Shown here: positions 9,990 to 19,201 of the stretch, in pieces
How the letters are laid out: each line of letters starts with the position of its first letter
Numbering within the stretch: the stretch's first letter is position 1
Notes under the pieces: model-generated
Databases searched by the model: none
What the model saw: the letters and a program-made list of their open reading frames with translations, nothing else
What the model was told of the DNA's origin: nothing
Assembly (NCBI GenBank): GCA_963759115.1
Contig: CAVWXT010000005.1
Span: forward strand, 1,426,001 to 1,490,000
Length of the DNA: 64,000 nucleotides
From: CAVWXT01 sp963759115
Lineage (GTDB): Bacteria; Planctomycetota; Planctomycetia; Pirellulales; Thermoguttaceae
Direction of reading: 5' to 3'
Translations under genes and position numbers: made by a program

Positions 9990-9997
9990 ATTATAAT
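9990..9997. promoter_or_regulatory. Palindromic -10-like box between divergent genes
   Basis: ATTATAAT is its own complement and lies between the minus-strand phosphatase and the plus-strand hydrolase, so it can serve as TATAAT on both strands. On the minus strand TTATGT stands 17 bases upstream as a weak -35 box. The plus-strand -35 is poor. Confidence 0.4.
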
Positions 9998-10043
9998 GCC
10001 TCACGGGGCGTTACATAATGCCGCCGTTCTCGCCCGTTGTGAT

Positions 10044-11073
10044 ATGATCCGTCGCATTCTCTACATTGGACTGGTGCTTTCGGCCAGGCTGGCGACCTTG
10101 GCCGGCCGGTTGGCGGGCCAGGAACCGGTCGCCGGCAAGCCGGACGTCGTCCCCATGCCCACCTTGGGTGGAAAGCAGTTCTGGGCCGACGAGCTGTTCT
10201 TCCACCAGTGGCGCATCCAGCGACACGCGTTGACCGACGACTACCGGCTGTTGGATGAGCAAGACCGGCGGCACGCTTCGGGCACCTTCGACGAGTGCCG
10301 GGCGGTCCTGGAACGGATCAAACAGGAGCGGCACCTGCCGCCCATGACCGGCAAGGCGGTCGTCGTGCTCCACGGCCTGGGGCGGAGCCGCGCGTCGATG
10401 GAGCTCGCTGTGCCGCTACCTGCGGGAGAAGGGGGGCTACCAGGTCTTCAACGTCGGCTACCCGAGCACGCAAGACGACATGGCCGAGCACGCCCGCTCG
10501 TTGCGCCGCATCATCGACAATCTCGACGGCATCGAGGAGATCAACTTCGTCGGTCACAGCATGGGCAACATCGTGGTGCGCCACTACCTGGGCGACCTGG
10601 CCCGCCAGGAGCCGTGGAAGCAATCGGCCAACGGCGTGGCGGCCGATCGGCGGGCGGTGACGCGATTCCACCGCTTCGTGATGCTGGCGCCGCCCAACCA
10701 GGGCTCGCTGGCGGCGACGGTCTTCGCCGACAACGTCTTGTTCAAGGAGATCGCCGGCGAAGCGGGCCAGCAACTCGGCCGCGATTGGCCGGACCTGGAG
10801 AAACGCCTGGCCACGCCCCCCTTCGAGTTCGGCATCATTGCCGGCGGAAAAGGCAACGACAAAGGCTACAACCCCCTGCTGCCGGGCGACAACGACGCGA
10901 CGATCTCCGTCGAGACCACGAAGCTCGCCGGGGCACGCGATTTTATCGTGCTCCCCACCTTGCACTCGTTCATCATGGACAACCCGAAGGTCCAAGAGTG
11001 CGTGCTCCGCTTTCTGCAAGAGGGGCATTTTGTCTCCGCAGAACAGAGGCACCCCTTGGAGAAGTCGCCATGA
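10044..11073 (+). CDS. Alpha/beta hydrolase, lipase/PGAP1-like, one frameshift
   Basis: The protein has a hydrophobic N-terminus (ILYIGLVLSARLATLAGRL), the oxyanion strand VVVLHGLGRSRASM, then after the shift the nucleophile elbow GHSMGN and APPNQGS, the usual triad neighbourhood of lipase- or PGAP1-like esterases. HSFIMDNPKVQE near the end probably carries the catalytic His. The shift is near 10408; CTC then CTGTGC with one G dropped restores it. It is probably exported and acts on an ester or lipid that cannot be named. The ATG at 10044 was chosen because it begins the signal-like segment. Confidence 0.75.
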
Positions 11074-11075
11074 GT

Positions 11076-11155
11076 GGGGACTGTCCCAATTTCCGCGGCG
11101 CGGGCAACGCTGCCCCAAGACGGAAGGTTGTCGCCGCGGAAATGGGACTGTCCCC
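11076..11155. repeat. GGGGAC-type palindromic repeat, copy 2
   Basis: Left arm GGGGACTGTCCCAATTTCCG, right arm ending GAAATGGGACTGTCCCC, in the gap between the hydrolase stop and ruvX. Confidence 0.85.
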
Positions 11156-11179
11156 TTTGCCCACGCCGGAGATACCCGC

Positions 11180-11620
11180 ATGAGCCCGCAATCCTCGGCC
11201 AGAGGCCGCGTGGCTGGCATCGACTATGGCGACGTGCGGATCGGCATCGCCATCACCGACGCCGATCGGACGATCGCCAGCCCGCTGGAAAACTACACCC
11301 GCCGCGGGCCGGAGCAAGACGCCCAGCGGTTCCGCCGGCTGGTGGCCGAGGAGGGCGTAGTGCTGTTCGTGGTCGGGCTGCCGATTCACCTGGACGGCCG
11401 GGAGAGTCCGAAGTCGCAGGAGGCCCGGCAGTTTGGCAAGTGGCTTGGCGAAGTGACCGGCGTGCCGGTGGAGTTCTTCGACGAGCGTTTCACCAGCCAC
11501 GAGGCCGAGCAGGCCCTCTTGGCCGCCGACATGACACGCAAGCGCCGCAAGAGGCGAATCGACATGCTGGCCGCGCAGATCATGCTCAGCGCGTATCTCG
11601 AAACGCTGGGTAAGGGCTGA
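11180..11620 (+). CDS. ruvX: RuvX/YqgF Holliday junction resolvase-like nuclease
   Basis: A 146-residue protein of normal family length with the RNase H-fold motifs GIDYGDVRIGIA (first Asp), FVVGLPIHLDG, FFDERFTSHEAE and the C-terminal RIDMLAAQIMLSAYL. YqgF proteins are tied to 16S rRNA 5'-end processing and Holliday junction resolution. The frame is intact. Confidence 0.9.
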   Translation: MSPQSSARGRVAGIDYGDVRIGIAITDADRTIASPLENYTRRGPEQDAQRFRRLVAEEGVVLFVVGLPIHLDGRESPKSQEARQFGKWLGEVTGVPVEFFDERFTSHEAEQALLAADMTRKRRKRRIDMLAAQIMLSAYLETLGKG

Positions 11621-11621
11621 G

Positions 11622-11728
11622 GTCTTGGGTCTTGGGCCTTGGGGCTTGGGGCTTGGGGCTTGGGTTGCTGACATGTCCGTGTGTCGCTGGGGTAACCAAG
11701 ACCGAAGACCCAAGACCAAGACCTAAGC
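11622..11728. repeat. TCTTGGG/CCCAAGA inverted repeat spacer, copy 1
   Basis: Tandem GGTCTTGGG and GGGGCTTGG units are followed by CCAAGACCGAAGACCCAAG-type complement, making a long weak hairpin downstream of ruvX. Other copies are at 28045-28131 and 56992-57110. No gene is seen in 11621-11947. Confidence 0.75.
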
Positions 11729-11947
11729 CCCGTCACACGGGCGAGCCGTTCCGGCTTGCATGGTAGGCGACGACCCCGTCTAGCCCTACCCCTCTCCCTA
11801 ATTTGCCGATCCTGCCGCTTATGCGACGTTTGCGGCATATTCGTTCAATGCCGGCGATACTGCCTGCCGATGCTCTTATTAGCCGACCCAGATTGCCGGC
11901 ACCTGTGTGCCCGCTCAGCTTGACACGTATCAAAGGGGGGAATTCTC

Positions 11948-12345
11948 ATGATCCGCCGGACCATGTTCGTGCTGCTTTGCGCAGCCGTCGTATTGGCCGT
12001 GTTCAGCGTCGCCGACGCCCAAGCCCAACAGGCCTTCGATCGCCAGTGGGGCCGCAGCTACAGCACCCAGGACTGGAACCGGATGTACCACTATCCGTAC
12101 GTCTATTATCCGCAGAACTTCTGGGGCCGCGATTACTATCGCAGCAGCGAGGACATGTACTACCGTTATCCGCCGGAAATGCGAATCCCCGTGTACCACA
12201 AGCAGTGGCAGAACTTCTATCCCGAGCACCGCAAGGACCCCGCACGCAAGGAATACCAGTTCTTCCCGTTGTTCTCCGAGAAGGCGAGCGTCACACGGGC
12301 GAGCGGTACTACCAGGGCCACCACTTCATCGCTGACGTATTCTAG
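11948..12345 (+). CDS. Exported Tyr-rich hypothetical protein, frameshift near the 3' end
   Basis: The protein has a signal peptide (FVLLCAAVVLAVFSVADAQA) and an aromatic-rich body (YHYPYVYYPQNFWGRDYYR, VYHKQWQNFYP). The last residues RYYQGHHFIADVF lie in another frame after about 12288. The KQWQNFYP...HHF.DVF pattern recurs in planctomycete exported proteins; function unknown. An AAAGGGGGGAATTCTC leader gives a strong Shine-Dalgarno. The terminator at 12485 lies downstream. Confidence 0.6.
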
Positions 12346-12484
12346 CGGGCGGATGTGCGAGCGATTCGTCTGCCGCTAACGGGGGTTTCGAGGCAACTGG
12401 GTTGGGCCCGAGTATCGCCATCGACTGTCCACGACCGCATTCGGCTGGCGGATAAACGCCGGCCACTCTCCCTCACACACCTAA

Positions 12485-12526
12485 AGCCCTTCGCAGGTCT
12501 GCTGTTAACCTGCGAAGGGCTTTTTT
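12485..12526 (+). terminator. Rho-independent terminator
   Basis: A perfect 14-bp stem, AGCCCTTCGCAGGT paired with ACCTGCGAAGGGCT, around a 9-base loop and followed by a T run (six T's counting the stem's last base). It closes the transcript of the exported Tyr-rich protein before the nuo locus. Confidence 0.95.
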
Positions 12527-12582
12527 GTCACTCCCGTTTCTCCCGTTGCGGCGGAGGTCTCCAGGGCGGATCAGTTTTTCAC

Positions 12583-12653
12583 TGTGGGAGGCGACTCCTG
12601 TCGCCGATTGTCCGAAATCACCCGCAAATCGGCGACAGGAGTCGCCTCCTACA
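12583..12653. repeat. GGAGGCGACTCCTGTCGCCGA palindromic repeat
   Basis: GGAGGCGACTCCTGTCGCCG and its exact reverse complement are separated by about 17 bases, forming a long hairpin between the terminator and the nuo promoter. Confidence 0.85.
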
Positions 12654-12702
12654 ACCTTTTTCTTGAGAATTGATCGGCCCTGCGGAAGTCTCTCCCTGAC
12701 AA

Positions 12703-12731
12703 TTGACCGTCTGCCGACTCGCCCTTACAAT
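12703..12731 (+). promoter_or_regulatory. Probable nuo operon promoter
   Basis: TTGACC (12703-12708), a 17-bp spacer and TACAAT (12726-12731) match the sigma-70 consensus at 5 of 6 positions in each box. It lies 42 bases upstream of the nuoA ATG, with a terminator and hairpin repeat separating it from the previous gene. Confidence 0.7.
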
Positions 12732-12773
12732 GTGGCGTACGATCGGTCCAAGACCGGGAAAGGACCAGAACGG

Positions 12774-13307
12774 ATGCAGTATGCAGCCCTGCCGATCTTC
12801 CTGTTTCTCGTTTGCGTAATCGGGCTGGCGGTCGGCCTGTTGGTCGTCGCCAGTTCGTTCAATCCCGGCCATCCGGGCCGCGTCAAGCGGATGCCGTACG
12901 AGAGCGGCATGGACCCGATCCACGACACGCGCCGCCGCTTCGACGTCCGCTTCCATCTGCTGGCGATCGCGTTCCTGGTCTTCGACGTGGAATTGCTGTT
13001 CCTGTTTCCCTGGGCCGTTGCGGCGCGACCGGCGGCGGTAGACGGAGCGGAGATGCGGGACGGGAGGGGGATTGGGGAGTGGGGATTGGGGATTGGAACA
13101 TCGCAGGCTAGCGGAAGCATCGAGTCCGTCCAATCTCAAATCCCTAATCCCCAATCCCTACTCCCTGCCCAAGGCATCGACGCCGCGGTAGCCCACGGAC
13201 TGGTGGAGAACCGGCACCTGGTGTTTGCCGGCGCGATGACGTTCGTGGCCTTGCTGGTCCTGGGATTCGTGTACGACTGGCGCAAGGGGGTGTTTCAATG
13301 GCGGTAG
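12774..13307 (+). CDS. nuoA: NADH-quinone oxidoreductase subunit A, with an internal repeat insertion
   Basis: NuoA is a three-helix membrane subunit of complex I near the quinone site. The motifs YESGMDPIHDTRRRFDVRFHL and AIAFLVFDVELLFLFPWAV are diagnostic. At 177 residues it is longer than usual (about 120-140): between WAVAARPAAVDGAE and VENRHLVFAGAMTFVALLVL sits roughly 35 residues encoded by an inverted repeat (13062-13165) that keeps the frame open. Its 3' end overlaps nuoB by 10 bases. Confidence 0.92.
   Translation: MQYAALPIFLFLVCVIGLAVGLLVVASSFNPGHPGRVKRMPYESGMDPIHDTRRRFDVRFHLLAIAFLVFDVELLFLFPWAVAARPAAVDGAEMRDGRGIGEWGLGIGTSQASGSIESVQSQIPNPQSLLPAQGIDAAVAHGLVENRHLVFAGAMTFVALLVLGFVYDWRKGVFQWR
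13062..13165. repeat. GGATTGGGGATTGGG inverted repeat inside nuoA
   Basis: The left arm is GGGAGGGGGATTGGGGAGTG and onward; the right arm ends CCCTAATCCCCAATCCCTAC then TCCC. The arms pair over about 35 bases with a GC-rich loop. Similar single-arm sequence lies at 14873-14909 and 23183-23208, in spacers. Confidence 0.85.
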
Positions 13308-13827
13308 GCGAACTGCCCGACAACGTGGCCGTCACCAAGCTCGACGAGTTGGTGAGTTGGTGCCGCAAGAACAGCCTGTGGCCGATGCCGTTCGCCACGG
13401 CCTGTTGCGGGATCGAGTTGATGGCCACCGGGGCCAGCCGGCACGACATCGCCCGGTTCGGGGCCGAGGTGTTCCGCTTCAGCCCGCGGCAGTGCGACTT
13501 GATGATCGTGGCCGGCCGGGTCGTGATGAAGATGCTGCCGGTGCTTGCAGCGGATCTGGCAGCAGATGCCCGAGCCGAAGTGGTGCATCTCGATGGGGGC
13601 CTGCGCCTCGACCGGCGGCGTGTTCGACACGTACTGCGTGGTGCAGGGGATCGACCGCTTCATGCCGGTCGACATGTACGTGCCCGGCTGTCCGCCGCGG
13701 CCCGAGCAACTGATCCAGTCGATCATCGACCTTGCAGGAGAAGATTCAGCGGGAGGGCACGGTTTTCGGCCGCGAGTTCGAGGCCCCCTCGCGGCAGCAA
13801 CCGAAGCGGGCGTTGCAGGAGAAATGA
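13298..13827 (+). CDS. nuoB: NADH-quinone oxidoreductase subunit B, two frameshifts
   Basis: NuoB carries cluster N2, the terminal [4Fe-4S] centre that reduces quinone. All ligand regions are visible: ATACCGIELMATG, GACASTGGVFDTY and VPGCPPRPEQLIQ, with RFSPRQCDLMIVAGRV between. The frame breaks at CTTGCAG near 13545 and again near 13733; in both cases CTG CAG (Leu-Gln) is expected and one base is extra. The final reading ends in a TGA at 13827. It starts inside the end of nuoA. Confidence 0.9.
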
Positions 13828-13839
13828 AGGGAGCAACCG

Positions 13840-14875
13840 ATGCGATACCGACTCTTTGGCAAGACCGGGCTGTACGTCTCGGAACTGTGCCTGGGGACCA
13901 TGACGTTCGGCGGGAAAGGGATTTTGGGAGCGCCATCGGCCAAGCTCGGCGCCGCGAGGCCGAGCGCTGATCGGCGCCTCGTTCGACGCCGGCGTGAACT
14001 TCATCGACACGGCCGACGGCTATTCCGAAGGCGAATCGGAGAAACTCGTCGGCGCGGCCTTGGCCTCGCTCGGCCGCCCGCGCGATCAGGTCGATCGTCG
14101 CCACCAAGGTCCATCGCTCGCATGGGCCCGGGCCCGAACAGGTGGGCCTGTCGCGCGGGCACATCTTCGCCGCCGTCGACGCCAGCCTGCGCCGCCTGAA
14201 GCTCGACTTCATCGACCTCTACCAGATCCACGGCGTCGATCTCGAAACGCCGATCGAGGAGACGGTGCGGGCGCTGGACGACCTGGTTCACTGCGGCAAG
14301 GTGCGCTACGTCGGCTTCTGCAATCTGCCGGCCTGGCTGGCCATGAAGGCGCTGGCCTATGCCGACGCAGCACGGTCTGGCCCGTTTCCAAAGTGCGCAG
14401 ATGTACTACTCGCTGGCCAGCCGCGACATCGAGCGCGAGGTCGTGCCGCTGGCCGAGGATCAGGGACTGGCGATCCTGCCCTGGAGCCCGCTGGCGGGCG
14501 GCTTGCTCTCGGGCAAGTTCGATCTGGACAAGCCGGGGCCGGAAGGGGCGCGGCGCAGCACGTTCGACTTCCCGCCGGTGGATCGAGCCGCGGACGAAGG
14601 CGGTGCTCGAAGTGCTGCGCGAGCCGTGTCGCAGGCGACGGGCGTTTCCGTGCCGCGCGTCGCCCTGGCCTGGCTGCTGACGCGCCCGTTTGTCACCAGC
14701 GTCATCATCGGGGCCAAGACGCCCGAGCAACTGGCCGACAACCTCGCCGCCAGCGACGTGACAGCTCGACGCCGAGCACGTCGCCCAACTCGACGCCGCC
14801 AGCGCATTGCCGCCGGAGTATCCGGGCTGGATGATCGGACATCAGAACCAGAACCGCCGGCCGGCATCGCAGTAG
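13840..14875 (+). CDS. Aldo/keto reductase inserted within the nuo cluster, many frameshifts
   Basis: An NADPH-dependent AKR of the oxidoreductase YajO/Tas-like group: MRYRLFGKTGLYVSELCLGT, FIDTADGYSEGESE (catalytic Asp/Tyr), DFIDLYQIHGVD, ILPWSPLAGGLLSGKF, ALAWLLTRPFVTSVIIGAKT. At least eight single-base shifts lie at about 13938, 13960, 14091, 14120, 14137, 14362, 14590, 14627 and 14762; each piece is full-quality AKR sequence. The ATG is 12 bases after nuoB. An AKR is not a complex I subunit, so this is an interruption of the operon, perhaps cotranscribed. Confidence 0.8.
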
Positions 14876-15209
14876 GGATTAGGGATTGGGTATTAGAGAT
14901 TGGAGGGGCAACGCATGGAAACGGAAGGATCGCCGGACGTCTTCGAGCAATGCCTTCGATCGTTTGCCGCGCATCGGCAGTTGGAGCCTTCGTAGTCGAA
15001 ATGGTTGCCCTAGCTGCCTATCCGTGGCCGGGTTGTTCGCACCTGGACCTTCGGAACGCCAATTGGACGTATAATGTTTTCTGGCGTAGCTGCTGTGCTT
15101 TCGCTTTCTGTGAGTCTAATCCCCTGGCTTGCGAATCCGGGCGGCGGCAGGTCGCGTCCCATGCGTTGGTACAATTGTCTGAACGTTGCTACGATAGCGA
15201 TTTTTTTAT
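14876..15209 (+). other. Spacer before nuoC, no clear gene
   Basis: It begins with half of the GGGATTAGGGATTGGG repeat. A short open frame from the ATG at 14915 to a TAG at 14990 (METEGSPDVFEQCLRSF...) has no family resemblance. TATAAT at about 15071 could be an internal -10 box, but no good -35 is present. The composition is more AT-rich than the flanking genes. The missing nuoC N-terminus is expected somewhere here. Confidence 0.4.
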
Positions 15210-15694
15210 GGATTCCTCCCGTCAGCTAATGTCCAATTCCCTGGCCTGGCCACGAGCGAGTTTCGCGGCCAGACGCGGGTCGTCGTGCCGGTCGAGTCGC
15301 TCTACGAGGTGCTCAAGACGCTCAAGGAGGAACACGGCTTCGATCTGCTGGTCGACGTGACGTGCGTCGATTACCTGAACTACCGCGACGCCAAGGACCG
15401 CTTCGGCTGGTCTATCTGCTGGCCAACACCGAGACCAACGAGCGGATCACGGTGCGGTGTTTCGTGAACGATCCCGAGCCGACCGTGCCGTCGGTGGTCG
15501 GGCTGTGGGAAGGGGCGAATTGGCTGGAGCGCGAGGTGTGGGACATGTTCGGCATCCGCTTCGCCGGCCACCCCGACCTGCGGCGGATCCTGCTGCCCGA
15601 GGAGTTCACGGCCCATCCGCTGCGGAAGGATTATCCCTTGCAAGGCCGCGGCGAGCGGCACAATTTCCCGGTGATTACGCGAGCGGAAGGATGA
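15210..15694 (+). CDS. nuoC: NADH-quinone oxidoreductase subunit C, start uncertain, frameshifted
   Basis: NuoC is a peripheral-arm subunit. Recognised segments are FRGQTRVVVPVESLYEVLKT, LLVDVTCVDYLNY, VYLLANTETNERITVRCFV, LWEGANWLEREVWDMFGI, GHPDLRRILLPEEF and HPLRKDYPLQGRGE. One shift lies near 15265 (before FRGQ) and one near 15409 (GGCTGG where GGCCTGG is expected). A normal N-terminus of about 30 residues is not evident; the ATG at 15210 is the nearest candidate but is out of frame with FRGQ unless the first shift is corrected. Confidence 0.8.
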
Positions 15695-15699
15695 AACGA

Positions 15700-15788
15700 G
15701 AATGATGAATGCTGAATGATGAATGATGAATGCGGAACGACTTCGACGATTCCGCAATTCATCACTGATCATTCATCATTCATCATCT
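15700..15788. repeat. AATGATGAATG inverted repeat spacer
   Basis: Tandem GAATGATGAATG units are followed after a short centre by ATTCATCATTCATCATC, forming a hairpin between nuoC and nuoD. The same family occurs at 17098-17130, 24464-24530 (split by an IS from 25889-25915) and 33127-33150. Confidence 0.8.
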
Positions 15789-15803
15789 CATCCCAATCCC
15801 GAC

Positions 15804-17094
15804 CATGCCCCTGACCCGCTCATCCATCCCGGCGACCTGGCCCACGACGAGCCGCAGCCGTACCTGTGGACGATGAACTTCGGTCCGCAGCACCCGGCCA
15901 CGCACACCACGTTGCGGCTGGTGCTGAAGCTGGACGGCGAGACGGTCGTCGACGCCATGCCCGACATCGGCTACCTCCACTCCGGCTTCGAGAAACTCGG
16001 CGAGCACCTCGACTACAACCAGTACGTGACGATCACCGACCGGATGAACTACGTCTCGCCGATGTCGAACAACGTGGCCTGGCACCTGGCGGTCGAGAAG
16101 CTGCTGGGCATCGAGACGCCGCCGCGCTGCCAGTACATCCGCGTCATCATCAGCGAGCTGTCGCGGATCACCGACCACCTGCTGTGCCTGGGGGCGATGG
16201 GGCTCGACACGGGGGCCTTCACGCATTTCATCTACGCCTTCAATCCGCGCGAGCAGATCTACGACATCTTCGAGGCCCTCTGCGGCGCCCGGCTCACCAA
16301 CAGCTACACCCGCGTGGGCGGGCTGATGTACGACGCCTCGCCCAAGGCGATCGCAGATGATCCGCGATTTCCTCAAGCAGATTCCCAAGACGCTCGGCGA
16401 CATGGAGCGGCTGCTGAACCGCAACCGCATCTTCGTCGACCGCACGCAGGGCGTCGGCGTGCTCGAGCCAAGGCCGAGGCGATCAACCGCAGTTGCACGC
16501 GGGCCGGTCGCCCGGGCCAGCGGCGTGACCCGCGACCTCCGCAAGGACGAGCCGTACCTGGCCTACAAGGATTTCGATTTCAACGTCTGCTGCGCCGAGG
16601 CCGGCGACTGCTTCGCCCGCTACCTGGTCCGCATGGCCGAGATGCGCGAGAGCATCAAGATCATCCACCAGGCGATCGAGAACCTGCCCGCCGGGCCGGT
16701 GAACGTCGGCGACGCGGGGACTGGTCCATTTTTCGGCAGCACTTCCGCAACCGCGAAACATGGACCTGTCCCCTCGCTCGCGTGATTCTGCCCGCAAGGG
16801 CGTGGTCTTTTCGACGATCGAAGGGCTGATCTCGCACTTCGAGCTGGTGATGACCAACCGGGGCTTTCAGACGCCGTGCGAGGAGGTATACTGTGCCACC
16901 GAGGCGCCGAACGGCGAGTTGGGGTTTTACATCGTCGGCGACGGCACGCCGACGGGCCTATCGCGCCCGCTGCCGCCCGCCGTCGTTCATCCACTTCGCC
17001 ATGTTTCCCGCACTTGATCCGCGGCCACACGCTGAGCGACGTGGTGGCGGTGCTGGGCAGCTTGAACATCATCGCGGCGGAGTTGGATCGGTGA
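15804..17094 (+). CDS. nuoD: NADH-quinone oxidoreductase subunit D, frameshifted and carrying an internal hairpin
   Basis: NuoD forms the quinone pocket with NuoB. Motifs: MNFGPQHPATHTTLRL, GYLHSGFEKL, YVSPMSNNVAW, FEALCGARLTNSYTRVGG, ASGVTRDLRKDEPYLAYKDF, then SHFELVMTNRGFQTPCEEVY, EAPNGELGFYIVGDG and LSDVVAVLGSLNIIAAELDR. Shifts lie near 16351, 16470-16475 (two extra bases before KAEAINRSC), 16504 and around the hairpin at 16716-16773, which interrupts the conserved NLPAGPVNVGD...KGVVFSTIEG join. The start ATG at 15804 needs one more correction to reach HPGDLAHDEPQPY. Confidence 0.88.
16716..16773. repeat. GGGGAC-type palindromic repeat inside nuoD, copy 3
   Basis: The left arm is GGGGACTGGTCCATTTTTCG and the right arm ends AAACATGGACCTGTCCCC; the arms pair with few mismatches. 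It lies exactly where NuoD should run from VNVGD to the KGVVFSTIEG segment. Confidence 0.85.
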
Positions 17095-17131
17095 GCGAAA
17101 CTGATGAAGGATGACTGATGAACGATGAAGG

Positions 17132-17676
17132 ATGCAGGACAGACCGACATTGCTGGACGCGAGCAGCTGCGGAAGGCGATCGCAGGCGATTCTTCCGCGC
17201 TATCCCGACCAGGCAGGCGGTCGACGCTGCCGGCGCTGCACGTGGTCAACGAGCGGCTGGGCTACGTGCCGCCGCAGGCGGTGGTCGAGATCGCCGAGTT
17301 GCTCGGACTGGCCCCGGCCCAGGTGCAGGATACGCTGAGCTTCTACGGGTTCTTCAAGCAGGACAAGCCGCAGGGGCGATACCGGGTGTGGGTCTGCCGC
17401 TCGATCAGTTGTGCGGCCTGCGGCGGCGAGGAACTGCTGGAGTATCTGTGCGAGAAGCTGGGCATCCGGCCCGGCGAGACCACGCCCGACGGCCGCGTGA
17501 CGCTGGAGTTCGCCGAGTGTCTCGGCGCCTGCGACGGCGCCCCGGCGATGCTGGTCAACGAGACGCTGCACGAGAACATGACGAAAGAGAAGATCGACGA
17601 GTTGGTGAAGGAAATGATGGAACTGACAAGTGCGAAACCGCAAGCGGCCGTTCGACGTCAATCCCTGAATCCCTGA
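17132..17676 (+). CDS. nuoE: NADH-quinone oxidoreductase subunit E, frameshifted near the start
   Basis: NuoE holds the N1a [2Fe-2S] cluster next to the NADH site. Visible motifs: PALHVVNERLGYVPPQAVVEIAELL, VQDTLSFYGFF, VCRSISCAACGGEEL and FAECLGACDGAPAMLVNE, which give the four Cys ligands. From the ATG at 17132 (MQDRPTLLDAS) the frame must be corrected around 17167, 17181 and 17210-17220 to give LRKAI-AILPRYPDQ. The C-terminal tail runs into CCCTGAA tandem sequence. Confidence 0.88.
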
Positions 17677-17704
17677 ACCCTGAATCCCTGACCCCTATCC
17701 CTTC

Positions 17705-19201
17705 ATGCCCTACGAACCCGTCCTACTGGCGAACATCCACAAGCCGGACAGCCACACCCTGGCCGTCTACGAGGCCGGCGGCGGGTATCAGGGGCTGCGC
17801 CGCGCGCTGAAGGAAATGAGCCCCAAGGACGTGGTCGAGCTGGTCAAGTCGAGCGGGCTGCGCGGCCGCGGCGGGGCGGGCTTCCCCACCGGCCTGAAAT
17901 GGTCGTTCCTGCCCGAGAACCATCCCGGGCCCGTCTATTTCTGCGTCAACGCCGACGAGAGCGAGCCGGGCACCTTCGTCAACCGCGTGCAGATGGAACT
18001 CGATCCGCACCAGGTGCTCGAAGGCATCATCCTCAGTTGCTACGCCACCCGGGCGACCACCGCCTACATCTACCTCCGCTACGAATATCCGCTTGTGCCT
18101 GCAGCGGATGCAGGCGGCCATCGACGAGTGCTACGCCGCCGGCTACTTGGGCAAGAACATCCTCGGCAGCGGCTTCTCGCTGGACGTCTACATCCATCGC
18201 GGCGCCGGCGGCCTACGTCTGCGGCGAAGAGACCGGCCTGATCGAGAGCATCGAGGGCCGCCGGGCGTGGCCGCGGATCAAGCCGCCCTTTCCCGGCCGT
18301 CGAAGGGCTGTTCCGCAAGCCGACGGTGGTCAACAACGTCGAAACGCTCGCCTGCGTGAAGCACATCGTCGATCGCGGCGTGGCCTGGTTCCGCTCGATG
18401 GGCACGCCGCCGGAGCCGGACAATCCCCGCGACCCCGGCAGCTTCGGCCCGAAACTCTACGGCCTGAGCGGCCACGTCAACCGGCCCGGCTGCTACGAGG
18501 CCCCGCTGGGCATCACCGTGCCGGCAGCTGATCGACGAGTTCGGCGGCGGCGTGTGGAAGGGCCGCCGGGCGAAGGCCGTCGTCCCCGGCGGACTGAGCA
18601 CCGGCGTGATGACCGAGGCCGAGTTCGACACGCCGCTGGACTTCTCCGCGCCCGCTGCGGGTCGGCTGCCTGGGGCTGGGCACCGGCCTGCGTCGTGGTG
18701 TTCGACGAAACCTATTCGATGGTCGATTTCCTGCACAACAGTTGCCGCTTCTTCGCCCACGAAAGCTGCGGCCAATGCACGCCCTGCCGCGAGGGCACGC
18801 ACTGGGCCCTGCAAATGCTGGAGCGGATCAAGGCCGGCCGGGGACGGCTGAAGGACCTCGATCTGCTGCTGGAGATCGGCGATTCGATCGGCATCATCCC
18901 CGGCACGACGATCTGCGGCCTGGCCGACGGCGCCGCCTGGCCGATCAAGAACGCCATCCGCAAGTTCCGCGGCGAGTTCGAGGAGTACATCAAGCGGACG
19001 AATCCGCAAGGATACATGGAGAGCGAACCGGTGCCGGCGTTGGAGACAGTGAGCCGTTTAGCCGCCGCGTCCACGCGGTGTCAGCATGAGCGGATCTTCA
19101 TGCACGACACGAGCAGAACGAGACTCGAAGTGTATAATCCGACGATTGCAAATCGCGATCCCATCGAGAACTATCAGATTCTTATCATGATATTGCATTG
19201 A
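17705..19201 (+). CDS. nuoF: NADH-quinone oxidoreductase subunit F, several frameshifts
   Basis: NuoF is the NADH- and FMN-binding subunit with cluster N3. Motifs: SGLRGRGGAGFPTGLKW (FMN/NADH glycine loop), CVNADESEPGTFVNR, YVCGEETGLIESIEG, KPTVVNNVETLA and ESCGQCTPCREGTHW (N3 ligands). Extra bases are inferred near 18100, 18210, 18290, 18522, 18651 and 18688. NuoF usually stops soon after GYMESEPVPALE (near 19043); here the frame runs on through an AT-rich region to 19201, so the true stop may have been lost or moved. Confidence 0.9.
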
